In this document: piece after piece, positions 1 through 20,340 of the stretch | How the letters are laid out: the number at the start of each line of letters is the position of its first letter | How positions within the stretch are numbered: the stretch's first letter is position 1 | Assembly: GCF_040807025.1 (NCBI RefSeq) | Contig: NC_090942.1 | Coordinates: forward strand, 65,552,911-65,616,910 | Origin: Struthio camelus | Lineage: Eukaryota; Chordata; Aves; Struthioniformes; Struthionidae | Length of the DNA stretch: 64,000 nucleotides | Reading direction: 5' to 3' | Translations under genes and position numbers: made by a program | The notes under the pieces: model-generated | Seen by the model: the letters and a program-made list of their open reading frames with translations, nothing else | What the model was told of the DNA's origin: nothing | The model's database searches: none

Positions 1-7834
<7,834 letters not shown>

Positions 7835-7856
7835 AACAAATAGCAAACAAACAAAT

Positions 7857-7942
7857 ACATACATATATATATATATATATGTCTATGTATACCTATACAT
7901 GCATATATATGTATATATAATTATATATATATATATATATAA
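7857..7942. repeat. AT/TA microsatellite with two arms, hairpin-forming
   Basis: Two pure (AT)n runs, about 7863-7880 and 7922-7942, are separated by about 40 bases that are themselves mostly alternating TA and GTAT. AT runs are self-complementary, so the two arms can pair in DNA (cruciform) or in the RNA (stem-loop). The tract starts 23 bases after the TMEM178B stop codon, so it should be transcribed as part of the 3' UTR. Confidence 0.85.
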
Positions 7943-9739
7943 TCTCAAATTAATGCCAGTGCCAAGGTAGAGCTGAGTCCATGTGGCACTCACATCTCCA
8001 CCGGACTCTGTTGCTTCGTTCTTTCTCATAGAGATGGGAAAGCTTTTCTCTCACATGGCTCTTCCATCCAACTCATAACTTCAGCATCATAATTTAAAGG
8101 TCAAATGAACTTACCGTTGCACCTATCTACTGCCACATGGGAAGGGAAAAAGGGGGTTCATGTGGGGGATCTGGAACCAGAATCTATACAGGACATGGAG
8201 GGTGGGGTGGGACAAAAAGCCGGTCCACTGCAGCCAGAAAGGAAAATGCAAAGAGCAAGCAAAGAAACAAATCGAGCATTTGAGCCACCTCTAGAATGTA
8301 CCTCCTCGAGGCCATTGTCATAAACCCACCCACTTTCTTTTTCTTTCTTAAAACAAAATGAGAAAAGCCTGACCTGCTGTTGATTTTTTTTTCTTGCTTA
8401 AATGGACAGAACATGTGGGGAAAAAGAAAAAAGCATTTTCTCTTTACTTGCCAAACTGTAGAAGAAGCAAACAAATGAAAATAGGAAAAGGATCTAATGG
8501 AGTAAAAAAGAAAACAACAACAGCATTAAACCCATGAGGATATCTCAGTGGACTCTTCGACAACGTGGTTTTAATCTTCCAGCTGCCTTACATCCAGGCT
8601 TACAACTGAGGCTGAACTGCTAATGTAAAAGCAGTAGAAGGCCTTTTGAAAATGCTGTGATACATGTATGTATAACTCTTTTTCCCTCTTCTTTTTTTCT
8701 TTTCTTTTTTTTTAACAAAAAGAAAAATTTAAAACATTGCAATGTGATTGTCCACTAAACCATCCATGCTGTGTTTGTGGCCCAAGACTGAAGCACCACA
8801 ACTGCAGAAGCGTGAGGAAAACTGTCAGTTCTGAGCCAGCATGTCTCCTTTGGTGGATTTCTGGAATAATTTTTATATTCATGGAGCATCTGAGAGTTCA
8901 CGATGGTGGATCCAAGGGAAGATCAACCAAGGAGAAGGGAGGTGGGGGGAGCCTTGGCAGTTGTTCTTCCTGAGTGTTTATTGGAGTGGGATTTGATTGA
9001 GGTTCCATTTTGGATATTTAAAACAACTGGGCAAAAGCCGTTGCTGAGGAGAAAAGGGGAGCTCATCAATGTAAGGGAGAAATAAGAGATGCCTCATGTT
9101 GTGTTTGTGTATGCCCAATAAGACCTTCCCACATCTTATCTTTGGAAACTGCCCCAGTTCATTGGACTTCTCCACTCTTCATCTGGGAGAACTGTCTGTA
9201 CACATGGAAAAGAAAAGGTCAGGTGCAGGGAACGGAGAAGCATTTTCCATGAGCTCAAGTGTTGTATGATATAGTTGTGACTCTGCCAATGAGACTCTCT
9301 CTCTCTTTTTTTGTCTTTCTCTTCTCCCTGCTACTCCTCTTCCCATTATCTCCTTTTCTTTTCTTATTTTTTTGAACTCTGCTCTTCCCATTGTTCAGGT
9401 TCATAAGTTCCAGAACAGCTATGTCTTTGCAGGGGGGTGAAAGGCATTAAGGGAAGCAAAGCATCTCACCTCTTATGGCAGCAGTTCCTTACAGGGGAAC
9501 TGTGGCTCAGGAGAAGGTGGGGAGAAAGTGCCAAGGGTGCAACCAAAGTGGGTCTGAGGAGGTGACTACTGAACAGCCATGTGCAGGAGCAATTGTACCA
9601 CTGACAGCAGTACAGGCAAAGGGAGACATGGGAAAAAAAAAAAAGCCCAAACCAAACCTAATGTGCTATTAATTCAGGGATAGTTGCAGCAATCGTTTCT
9701 TACACACAATAGCTCCCATACCAGCACTCTTCAATAGCC

Positions 9740-9745
9740 AATAAA
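9740..9745 (+). terminator. Candidate poly(A) signal AATAAA
   Basis: A canonical hexamer about 1.9 kb after the TMEM178B stop. The sequence just downstream is not strongly GT-rich. Use of the site cannot be judged from sequence alone. Confidence 0.25.
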
Positions 9746-10016
9746 AGTCTTCATATACACAAAACTGACTGGGAGAGGAGGAAAACCATTGAGGTAGTAT
9801 CTGCTGCACAGAAATGAAAGCATTAATCTCCAGGTCATGCCATTTACACAGCTGGTGAGAAACAGTATTTTGCCCTAGTTAAAAAAAAAAAAAAAACCAG
9901 CAAATACTTGTTACGCAATGCAATTGCATAGGCAGCCACTTCACCTTCCAGCTCTGCACTTCCCCTCCCCATTACACCTTGTGTGATGATGTTGCTTTAT
10001 TAATTCTACTCAAAGA

Positions 10017-10022
10017 AATAAA
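10017..10022 (+). terminator. Candidate poly(A) signal AATAAA
   Basis: A canonical hexamer followed by a G-rich stretch (TCTAGGGGGCATTTC). It is one of several possible ends of the TMEM178B transcript. Confidence 0.25.
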
Positions 10023-11689
10023 GATTCTAGGGGGCATTTCAGAGAAGGGTAATCTGGTTTTCTTTTATTCTTGCTCAACTACTTGGCTTTTCCTTTGGCT
10101 GGTTTACAGATTCCCCAGACATGCCAATGCCAGCTGCCAAGTCAGTGTGTTGCCACTGAAATGCCACCCCTGGCAACTGAAGTTTTTTAAGTCCATTCTC
10201 CATTAGATCTGACTGGAGAAAGTATTTATTTATTCATGTTGAAAATTCAAGCCTTTCGAAGATGCTTCCTTTTTAAGTAGATTGGTTTCTCTCTCTCCCT
10301 CTTTTTTGTTTTTGTTTTTTGGGGGTTTTTTTGGCAAAGTTTTCAAATACGGTTGTTCTGAAAAGCTTTGAAACTTTTTTTGTTTGAATGTGCAAGTGCC
10401 TACCAGGAAAGGACGCTGATGAGTTGCCATTGGTCAGAAGAAGGAAATTAAAATAAGAACAGTTCTTGGAAAGCTAAATGAAAGCTGAACGCAGTAAACT
10501 AATAGCTAAAAAATGAAAAAAAATCTTTAAAAAAATTTACTGAAATTTTTCAAAGTATGAACACTTTTGAGAAAAAACAACTTCTCATGAAGATATTAAG
10601 TCTTCAGAAAATGACAGTTGTTTCATTGAAACATCTTTGAACACAGACTTTCTTCTTCCTCCGCAGTTTTGAGCATGATAGGAAAGATGTTTCACATGAA
10701 TACTTATATCTGAAGTGATCTGGGTAAACTAAAGGGCACAGAGGTATCCAGCTGGAGTCCACCATCAGATCTTGTGGCACGGAAAGCAATATGACAGCTC
10801 CTGTGACAAAGTACAGTCTTGTGTGATCTATGGCAACTCATGGGGTATATTTTTTTACAGATGTAGTTTTGGAATAGGTATGGCAGTAAGATTTAAATGG
10901 AAGTCATTTTGCTGTTTCACGCACTCTTAAGTCTTTTCTTTCTGCAGCTGGCATGAGAATAGTTCTGCCTTGATGAACTATTCTCTGAAGATGTTGGTTT
11001 GCAAGTTGTATATGAGCTTGTGTGTTTGTGTGTGGTGATGGTGGAAGGGGATTACATTCATTTTTCTTTACAACAGAGAAGTGTTAACTCTGGCTCTTTA
11101 GCTCAGTTCTGTGATTTTCTGTTCGCTATAGTATATGCTCTCCAAAGCCTGTTCTAGGTGTGGGACATGAGTGGGTCTGAAGCATGTTAAAAGCTATGGA
11201 GGTAAGCATTTAAAGTAGCAGATGATAATGTATTCTCAATGTCAAACCAGCTCCCCAAAGGAACCATTTGTCAAAACACAAGTTCTCTCATCTTCCCCTG
11301 AAATACATGCAGCATCCCCCGGGAATATTCCAAATGCTCCCCTGTCCCGCTTGCAGAGCCGGAAGGAGCCCAAGAGAGCGGCATTATTTACAAAGTGGGC
11401 TCAGACCCCCGCCATGCTTTCTGTTACCTCAGACTGATCTTTACAACAGGGTAGATTCAAAATGCATCCAGATCTAAATTTGTGATGCCTAGTGTCTCAG
11501 TCTATCCTGAGTCAAAGCTGAATCCCATCTAGTTTTGCATTTCTGCATTATTTTTGGGAATCTTTGAAAAATGTTTCTGAATACAGATTCAAGCTTTTTG
11601 ACTAGCGTCTGGTTTCTAGTTTGAGCAGTAGTTAGAAATTTGTTAGCTGTGATCCCAGCGCTAAGGGGCTTGACCCTTTCCCTCAGATC

Positions 11690-11800
11690 TGATCTGGTGA
11701 AGTGTTTAAGCGTGTGCTTTACTTCGAGCATGTGACTAATCCCGTGAACCTCAGTAGACTATTCATATGCTTAAAGTTAAGAATGTGCTTTGCTGGATAA
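11690..11800 (+). repeat. Ancient amniote interspersed-repeat relic
   Basis: The segment has the pattern CATATGCTTAAAGTTAAG followed by ATGTGCTTTGCTGGAT, which I recall as a very common old interspersed motif in bird and reptile DNA. A second copy in the same orientation lies at about 20235-20340 (ATGCTTAAAGCTAGGCATATG then GCTTTGCTAGATTGAG). The shared words in two distant places support a repeat. The exact family name is uncertain. Confidence 0.5.
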
Positions 11801-12729
11801 CATTCAGCTTCCTGCAGAGTCGGTCCCCCGTTCTTCTTTTCCTACCCTATCTGCGTAGATAATGCGACGCTCTTGTCCTAGCCTGATGTATTCATGGGCG
11901 TCCAGACTCTGGCTCCGGAGGGCTGACAATGCCGGAGTTTGTATTTACCCGGCATCCTTGCACACGTGGCCTTTCACGTCGCGTCCTTGAGACAGCACAT
12001 TTCTATGTTTCAGCGACCTGCAGAGGAACCCGCCTGCGGTGAACGCAGACCTCATGAAATGCCAGTCCCAGTGAAGCAGGCTGAATTGGCTCAATGCACT
12101 GCAAAGTGCAGGCTGAAGTTTTATTTGTAGTGAATCTCCGGTTACTGTATAGTAAAGTTGTTGTGACTACAGTGAGTTAGCTGCAAGGGGGTTCTGCTGT
12201 CCATCCCTGCCAGGGGTGTTGTATATGTGAGGGGGCTACATGGCAGGAATCCATGTGCTCTGTATCTTATGTACTGTATATGCCACTTTCTTCAAGATAA
12301 AGCTGTTAGTGTGTTAACATTCCTGACTCATTCTGGCCACCTGTATATACCATCTCTCTCTTCTCCCTCTCTGCGAACACACAACTGATCTACCCTGATC
12401 TAAATAGTATAGTCCCTCAAGTTGTATTTCTAGGGGTGTTTTTTTTTCACTTTGCCCCAGGGACATTCACAAGTGGATCACAAACCACCAGTGACCAGAG
12501 CAATTTCTTTGAAATATTGCTTTTGAAAAATTACTTTTTTTTTTTGAATATTATTCCAACAGCAGTAACAAACGAAAGGAAGAAAAACCTCACAGTCCTG
12601 TAAACAGAGGACCCTCATCCTCCCAGGAGAGAGTCATGAAAGCGCAGGTATTCTGCTTTTCTGTAGGTGCGAGTCATTTGGGACCACTTTTAACTATGGC
12701 ATGTTAGCTATGTGGTTCATTGGGTGGTG

Positions 12730-12735
12730 AATAAA
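12730..12735 (+). terminator. Candidate poly(A) signal AATAAA
   Basis: The hexamer is followed at once by a GT-rich element (TGTTGGTGAGG), the usual arrangement of a working poly(A) site. It could end a long TMEM178B 3' UTR of about 4.9 kb. Confidence 0.3.
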
Positions 12736-12987
12736 ACAATGTTGGTGAGGGAGAGGACTGATATGCAGGGGATATCTTACATATCCCAGGCATTACTGGA
12801 AGACAGCATCTCCCTGGCTGTCCATTTATCTAACATGCAGCACCTCTGAATCTGGCTCATCCCTGGAGCCCCACTGATAAGCAGAGCTCAGAAGAAAATA
12901 ACTGTAATCTGTCCTTAATTCTTGAGTGCCAAGCTGACTGCCAGGAGTGAAAGGGAGAGGAAATAACATGTTACCAAGTATAGCTTA

Positions 12988-12993
12988 AATAAA
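12988..12993 (+). terminator. Candidate poly(A) signal AATAAA
   Basis: The hexamer is followed 20-40 bases later by a T- and GT-rich run (CTCTTTCTTCTGTGTGACTC), a fair downstream element. It is the last of the candidate signals close to TMEM178B. Confidence 0.3.
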
Positions 12994-13454
12994 GACATAC
13001 ATTATTTGAGCTCTTTCTTCTGTGTGACTCTACCTAGGCCTAGAAGGGCTACAAGAGTGCTCAGGCACATTCACACAAACCCACGCTGTCTACCATTGCT
13101 AGACTTCCTTCTCCCTAGATTTTGCACTCTTTCATGGCCCATGCTGTTTGCATGCAGAAAGAGTGCTCATCCAGTCAGCGAGAAAAGACTCAAGGTGAAA
13201 AACTGAGACAGCTCTGAACGATTGCCAGGCACCAGTGAGAGACAAAGAGTAAAAACTGTGCATGAAGCACAAACAGCATGTAAAGATTAGCGATGGATAA
13301 ATCTCCAAGGTCAGGAGCTGAGTTTCAAACAAGCCCAGAGTTTGATTGCAGACTCCAGACGTAAGCTCTTGATTCTGCCAGTCTGAGCTGGAAAGCTCAT
13401 AAAAACAGGTCTTAGCTCAAAACTTCCAGCCCCGTGGTTTCCGGTAACAGCCAG

Positions 13455-13512
13455 GAAGATAATGTGCCTGATCCAAATTCTGCTGAAGTCCATAGAAAGC
13501 TTACACTTGGCT
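13455..13512. repeat. Ancient amniote repeat relic (possible)
   Basis: The text CCTGATCCAAATTCTGCTGA followed by AGTCCATAGAAAG resembles the widespread old motif with 'GATCCAAAGCCC...GAAGTCAATGGAAAG' that recurs in amniote genomes. The match is short and decayed. Confidence 0.35.
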
Positions 13513-14317
13513 CTGGTGAGTTTTGGAACAGGTGCCTCAGCAAACATCGTTTCTTGCTGTCCTGGTTAGAACTGAAAATACTCATGTGCTCATGCATACT
13601 CAAGTTTTCGGGACATCTAATGTTTAGTTCTAAAAAGAGATAGTCATCAGATGTCATTGTAACTGTTTTTCTTTTCTGATCTATGGTTTCCATCCTGTCT
13701 GCCCCACCGCCGCCAATAATCGCTAATACCCAATCCTCCAGCCTTCTTCAGAGCCATAGCTATAGATTGCAACCCTTTATAAAAAAAGCAACCTACCCCT
13801 GGTGCCCATGGGCTTTGACAAGCTTCCTGTTTATATCAGTGGGAAAACTGGAGCCTGATATGATGCTGTCAGTTTAATTGCAGTATGCCTTGCACGTCTT
13901 TGGGATTTAACTTGGAGAAAGAGCCTAGACGACTGCCTTGATATAGGCCACAAGAGGGAAATGAAATGCTGGTCACCTTTAGTAAAGCACTCCAGAAGTG
14001 CAGATCAATTGTCCTTCCTTGCTCAGGAAAGACTTGGAATGAAAATAACTGAGACACAGATAGGTTATCTCCAGGGGAAGATGGAGGAGTGAAAAAAAAC
14101 CAGCAGCGGTTGCTATATGTCAGCACTGATGGGCATTGGTAGAGTTATGTGAGGACAATCCAATGTTGCCCACAGCATCAGCATCTGTATACAGGACTAT
14201 ATTTTTATATTTTTCTTTTACTGATGAACACTCCTGCAGAGTGGCAGAAAACAGCTTCAAAAGTTTTCATGTGCAGGGTTTATATCCATCAACACCCTCA
14301 CTCCCCTCCTTCCTTAG

Positions 14318-14334
14318 ACACACACACACACACA
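14318..14334. repeat. (CA)n microsatellite
   Basis: A short run of about eight CA units, preceded by a C- and T-rich tract. Confidence 0.8.
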
Positions 14335-16187
14335 GCCCTCCCATGTGGTGTGGGTGCTAATATCCTGTAAATATGTGTATTATAAAGAGAGAAGCTACAT
14401 GGCAGGATGCAGCATAATAGTTTGTTTTCTATTCTTTTATACTTAACTCAGGAGTTGTGATGCAATTCAGATGCCATCTGTGTCCATGCTAGGTTGACAC
14501 GTATGCTGTGCTGATCACATGCAAACTGTCTGCTGAAGGGAAGTGGGGAAGCATGACGTAGCTGGGATGAATTGGGTATTCCCCACTAAAATCTATTTGG
14601 ACACTTATGAAAGAGTTGCCAGTATTGGACATATTACTCCTAACTTCATCCCAGAGATGCAGGGGAAGGAAGCAGGTGAGACACAGGTATGTGTTTCTTT
14701 CTGCCTATCCTGCCTTTGGCAGATACATCCAGCAAAAAGGGAGGGGGGTGAAGAGCTCAGGGCAGTAACATCTCGAGCCGCCGCAGCAAGACTCTCCAGA
14801 GCTGACTGTCCGTGCTCTTAAATACAGGGTTTCTACATAACTACTTTTGCATCCAGTCGGGCCTGAGCTATCAATTCTACCTCTAAAAATGCAGTCGCGT
14901 CACAGGTCCTTACTACCTTCTAGTGCCACAGACCCTGGTACTAACTGCTCGTGTGATACAAATGGGAGTCACTTTCTGAGCGCATAAGGCTAACGGAAAG
15001 CCCATCAGAAGGACAATCTTGGTATTCACAGGTGCTTGCAGAGCTTCTTGCAACCAGCTGTTACAAAGTGTTTCTCCAGGACTGAAAGGCTGACACAGAT
15101 GGCCAGCTTTTCACATTAGTCGCAAGAGAAAAAATTGCCCATATCAGCTCCAAAGTGGAAACGTTTATGATCCCCTGATGTAAAAAAAACCCCACTGTCT
15201 GGAGAGGCAGCGCCGTGCCAGCACATAGCCCTATCTTACTTCTGTCCTCTGCAGGTGGCTGATGTGGGCTGGTGGCAGTGCCAAGACCTGCGCTTCGTGT
15301 TGCTCCATGCAGGAGGGGCCTCCCCATCCCAGGGGCACTGAGCCGTCCTGGTGGCCACAGAGCTCAGAAGTCGCCCTGTAAAAGTTCTGCCTTTAAAGTG
15401 GCCTTGTTATATTGCTGGCTGGGCAGAAATACCCAAACAGCAATAGCGATTCTGACGTAGATAAGATAAAGAGGAGAGTCTGCAAAAAGCCGTTTGACCT
15501 GCAGGTTTTGCCCCAGTTTCAAAGTGATTTAGACACTAAAAAGCATGAATCAGGTTAGACGTAGTCTCCCGGGACCAGGTTCACAAAAGATCCTAGGCAT
15601 CTAATTCCTGTTTAGACACAGAATAGGAATAAAACACTAAATGCCTTTGGTGCCTACAGAATTTTTTAAAAAACATATATGTTCTTAATTTGCTTAAGCT
15701 TTTGTGACATTTTATCTCAAAAACAGTTTTCATCTGACTGTAGAGCATAAGGCTGCATTTTTTATGAAAGGTTTTTCATTAACAATATAGATCATAAGAA
15801 AAAAGTTCAAGTAATCAGAACAACAAAATAAAAGTGCAGTCTTAGACTATTCAGTAAGAGTGTATTGAATTATTTATAACTCCTGGGCACCAACAACAAT
15901 CACAGACATCTAATTTAAACTCTTACTATTTTTACTCAGCAGTCTCCATCACTTAAGTGTTTATATTCAAGTATTAGTTGTTTGATCTTTTGCAAAAAAA
16001 AAAAAAAAATCCCCATACTTATATAAAATAGCAGATTTGGGGACTTTTGAAGATATTTTTCTGCAGTAACTTAAATTATTTTAGAACATTTAGGCCTAGG
16101 ATGATAGACTTTACAACTTTCAAAGCTGTAAGCTGTACCTAAAAATTGGGCTTGAACTTTCAGTTCTTTCTCAAGTAAAAGTCCCTT

Positions 16188-16250
16188 TGATTACAAGTGA
16201 TTGGACTCAATGGGAAATTTGCCTCATTAACAGCTGTGAGATTTGGCCCT
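16188..16250. repeat. Ancient amniote repeat relic (possible)
   Basis: GGACTCAATGGGAAATTTGCC followed by GATTTGGCCC closely follows the recurrent old amniote motif 'TTGACTTCAATGGGAGTTTTGCC...GGATTTGGCCC'. Spacing and both conserved words agree. The family name is uncertain. Confidence 0.45.
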
Positions 16251-16451
16251 ATTTATGCGTATGTGTGATGAGGGGAGTTAGGTAAGGGGGCTGTACTTAT
16301 ATATCAGCCCACTTAAGGACCTTTTCCATAGACATTGGAACAGAGTCACTGCAAAGTCACTCCAGCTTCATGCCAATCTCTCTGTAAAAAACAACCACTA
16401 TACTTGTATGTAGCTGAAATAATGCAGTGATAAATCTAGCCCGTACTCAGA

Positions 16452-16504
16452 TACACATATACATGTATATATGTAAATATATGTGTATATATATATGTAA
16501 ATTT
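16452..16504. repeat. AT/GT-rich simple repeat
   Basis: Alternating TA, CA and TG units, for example TATATATATATGTAAAT, making a low-complexity tract of about 50 bases in intergenic DNA. Confidence 0.75.
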
Positions 16505-19500
16505 ATGAAAAATGTCCATAGATTCATGGTTGCCTGAAATAACCTGAGACTGATGTACAGAATTTCAGGCAAAGGACCTTCTTTTTCACAATCCTCATAT
16601 ATCTCAGATTTAAATCAAAACAAAATAAAAACTATTATTTCCCAGGAAAATCCCAATTTTGCCATTGCATCAGCCTAGGAGGGGTACCACACAAAAGTCA
16701 GTGGCACATAACATCCACACACATATATCCAGTCACAGAACTGGGTCTTAAGGGCTTTTCTAAGAGACACAGACTGAGAAAGCCATGACAGAATTTCTAT
16801 CCTGCATTAGCTCTCTAAATAGACTCATTTATCCTTTCTTAAGAAGCTCTTTGTGTGGATGCTCTTCTTTGGCACTAGGCAGATGTTTGTGACATGTTTG
16901 TGTGGATGAAGTCAAACTGCGCAAAGGCCTTGATTTTCTGACCTGAATTCATCCCCATTAACCTCAGGTACTTAACTGAGCTGTCTGTGTTAATGCGCTC
17001 ATCTCCCTTGGTTTCTTGTACAGCTCATGAAGAGAGAGAGTTGCTTTTGGATGGCGAATAAGTTAAACTAAGATCTAAGCCAGCGTCAGGAGTTTCCTCT
17101 CCCTCCGTAGAGGGACCACTCACCTATCTTGGGTAACGTGGTGAAGATCCTAAAGCCTGGCGGGATGAATCAGTGACCTAGTGCAGAAAAGCATCTGTAC
17201 AGACATCAACTGCAGCACTGTGCTTCAGACTCCCTGCCTGGCCTGGCATGCCCCAGGCAGGTGTTAACTATGGAAGAGCACTGGAGCAAAAGGAGATGTT
17301 GATGACAGCCTTTCCCTGCCCCAGTCCCTAGAAATGGCATTTGAGGCGGGTTACTCATGGTGGCCTCCACCCACAGACCACTTGGTCAGAGCTGTTTTGA
17401 TCTGGATCTGGTCCACCTGAACTCTTCACACTTCGTTGGCAGTCCTGGGGCACTGCTGAAGCAGTCTAGTGTGAATTTATGTCCTAATAGTTTGAATAGC
17501 TAACCTATTTGAAGGTTACCTTCTTGTTCGAGCCACAAACTGGCCTGAAAAAAGTCATCTAGCTGGCAGTAAGAACTGAAAAATTCCCCTCTGAAGTACC
17601 GTTTGAGTAGCTCCATATTTTTTTTTTCACTCTTAATAACTGCTTTACAGTTTACATGGAGATTAAAGAGAGAGCAATTTCATCTCTTATTTTTAGGATT
17701 ATAGTTGTCCTCAGAAAAACTGAATCTTGAACTCAACAAGAGAATGGACTGTGATTGTATTATTTAGAAAACTATTCTGACAATGCTGGTGATAGGTCCC
17801 CGTCTCATGGTAACACTCACTCAGAGCCAGAATGTGGAATTGCATGTTGACACCAGGTTGGTCTAGAAGGACCAGCAATTTAATCCAGCATGAGAACTTT
17901 GAAGCTCTTGTATAGTCCCATATTTTATGTCAATAAAGTAAACACAGTCAGAGGAGTGAAAGAAGAGTGAAAAAAAGCTGATTTGTGATTTTGCAGGGCT
18001 AAGTGAACTTCAGCTGTTGTGGCACCATATGGTCACTACTATGTCTTTCCACAGCTAAAGTTAAGTCAGTGACTTGACAGTCCTCACCCATCTCTTGGAA
18101 CAACTTTAATTTTTAAAACACTGTTAAGGTTATGGCAAGAGGGACTTCAGATGGCTTGCAGGACCTATAAAGTAAAGAATCAATATTGTTTTCCAATACT
18201 TGGGGAAAGACTTTTGCTAGAAAATGGCAGATATAACTGAGTTCCAGAGATAAGTATTTTTTCGTACTTCCTTGTCCAAACAATACTGTTACATCCTGAT
18301 ATTCCTCTCCTGTTCTCTTTTTCTGTTTTCTGAGCAGCCGTGTACGGATCTCTCTCTTTCTCCTTTTTCCTCCTCTGTGTGAGAATATAGAGATGCTTCC
18401 TGTAAACACTTTTTCCCTGAGTCCCATTTCGATCCTGACACTTGCATATGTGACTGCTTTGATATTCAAGATGTCTGTGAAAAATGAAATATAGGCTTTA
18501 TGAGTGAACTTGGGAAGTAAGGAGGGGCTTGAGAATAAATCAGATCTAAGGATGCAGAACTATTTTCTCTAAGACTTTTTGAGAATTTTCCTAAAATGTC
18601 ATCATTACCCTTCCTCCTTCCCTCCATAAGAGGCATGGGGAAGGTCCTGGGCCATAAGACTCTTGAGGGTTGTGCTTTTATCTGTAGAGTTCACTGTTCC
18701 CATGAGGGCTTTGTCTGCTTTTCAGAGTTTTCCTGTCAAAGGAAACCTCCTTTTAATAGGTGATGAAGTCAACGTGTGACATTACTTGGGAGGGAGGCTC
18801 TAAGGGGTGAGTCTCTCCCAATCCATCTTACCTGCCATTGTTAATGACAGCCCCATGTGCCCAGTCACGCGCTGTCCTTCCCTGCTGCACTGACTTTGGC
18901 GAGGGCCCATGCCTCCCAAGACAGGGCCTACGTGTCCCGTTGGCCCCATGGTTACTGCAGGACAGGGGCTGGCTAAGTAACAGTTTCTAAGTCTTTTTCT
19001 GCTTGAATCATTTTCCACTTTCCCTTCCAATGAGTGTCTCACCTTCTCATGAAAGCTGTAATCACTGCTCTGACCCTGCCGCAGAGCAGCAACACACAGC
19101 CCTCCACGGGACTACAGGGACACTTGGACACCAAGTGCAATCCCAGACCATGGGCAGGAGTTAGGGTGCAGCATGCAGGGCCATCCCACAGCCGAAAATT
19201 AAAGCATCGCCTAGCCTTGCAGACTCCTACCATGCTGCTCATGAGCTGGGAGGCCAGTCTGACCTCCTCTGGGTTTGACTCCTCGCTGTCTCATGCTTGT
19301 GCCACCACGCAGTCCTACAGAGAGTATGTGTGGCCATGGAGAAAAGTGCCTGTTGGAAGACACTAGCATGTTGCATAGGGTCAAACAGACTCACTGTACT
19401 CTTCACACCATCCATGGGAGGTGCAACTCACCTAGACTTTTGCTCTTTAGGATTTCTTCTGCTGCAAGTAATACTCTCCCTAACTATGTGCTATTACATG

Positions 19501-19944
19501 GGCCAAAGGTTTTTGGAAGGTACCTCTTCCTTGACTCCCTTCTTGGTCCTCTCATCCCTGAAGGAAGAGCATCTTTTTACTCAGAAGGAAAGAAACAACT
19601 CCCATAATCTCTCCATGCTTTGGTGATGATAAAAGTTACAATCACCACTATCTCTAATTGACAGCTTTGGAGTTTTAGCGTAATAATTCACTTAAATATC
19701 TGTGAACTGAAATATGTCAGCACTTTTCTAGGGCATTTGCAAGTAAAATGGTATGACCAGTACAAAACATTTGTCATGTGGATGCCTCTTGGCCAGATGT
19801 TTGTGTTTCCTATAAATGCAGTACACACATATCAAAGCTGGACTAAAAAAGACCTAGAGTGCCATACTACCCAGACACATTAACAGAATTGCACTGGTAT
19901 GTTGCATTTATCTGGCATATTTTCTCTTTAGAAATATGAGTCAC

Positions 19945-20030
19945 ATCAAACCTGTCTGAGACAGGTAGGTATTATAGCCATTTTAAAGATGGGAAACTGA
20001 AAACCTGGGAAAAGATCTGGTACTTAGTGG
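19945..20030 (+). mobile_element. MIR-like SINE relic
   Basis: The run AGGTAGGTATTATAGCCATT followed by TTAAAGATGGGAAACTGAAA matches the familiar core of MIR-type tRNA-derived SINEs, where it reads 'TATTATCCCCATTTTACAGATGGGGAAACTGAGG'. Only this part can be recognised. MIR copies in bird genomes are old and decayed, which fits. Confidence 0.5.
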
Positions 20031-20234
20031 TTTGATGCCTAAAATCTCATCATTGCCCCCTCACAACTTCTGCTAGCTGCAGGTGGAGTCTTCTGTTTTT
20101 CAGCACTTTTGAAAATCCAGACTGTAGCTGACTTGTCCAAACCTGCAGTGCTTGTAAAAGTGAAAGCCAGGATTAGGACAGTTGGGAGACCCTAACTTTA
20201 TCAGAGCACTGCTACCAAGCTTTGATTCCCCCAA

Positions 20235-20340
20235 AGCACATAAGCACTTGCCTAATTTCGAGCATGAATGTCTCATTAATGATGCTATTGCCATGCTTAA
20301 AGCTAGGCATATGCCTAAATGCTTTGCTAGATTGAGAATT
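20235..20340 (+). repeat. Ancient amniote interspersed-repeat relic
   Basis: Second copy of the motif seen at about 11690-11800, in the same orientation: ATGCTTAAAGCTAGGCATATG, then AAATGCTTTGCTAGATTGAG. The first half (CATAAGCACTTGCCTAATTT) resembles another part of the same element. Confidence 0.5.

Larger units (their letters stand above)
7835..12993 (+). other. TMEM178B: Probable TMEM178B 3' untranslated region
   Basis: The DNA after the stop codon is AT-rich, carries poly-A and poly-T tracts and has no coding frame that I recognise. Canonical AATAAA signals on the + strand occur at 9740, 10017, 12730 and 12988, so the transcript may end at several places. The boundary given is the last of these and is an inference. 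The region includes a foldback AT repeat right after the stop (7857-7942), a modest CpG cluster (about 11820-12060) and an ancient repeat relic (about 11690-11800). Confidence 0.4.

Noticed and set aside
9880..9900. Poly-A run as evidence of a retrocopy insertion
   Set aside because: It has no gene-like sequence before it and no visible target-site duplication. Poly-A runs are frequent across the window.
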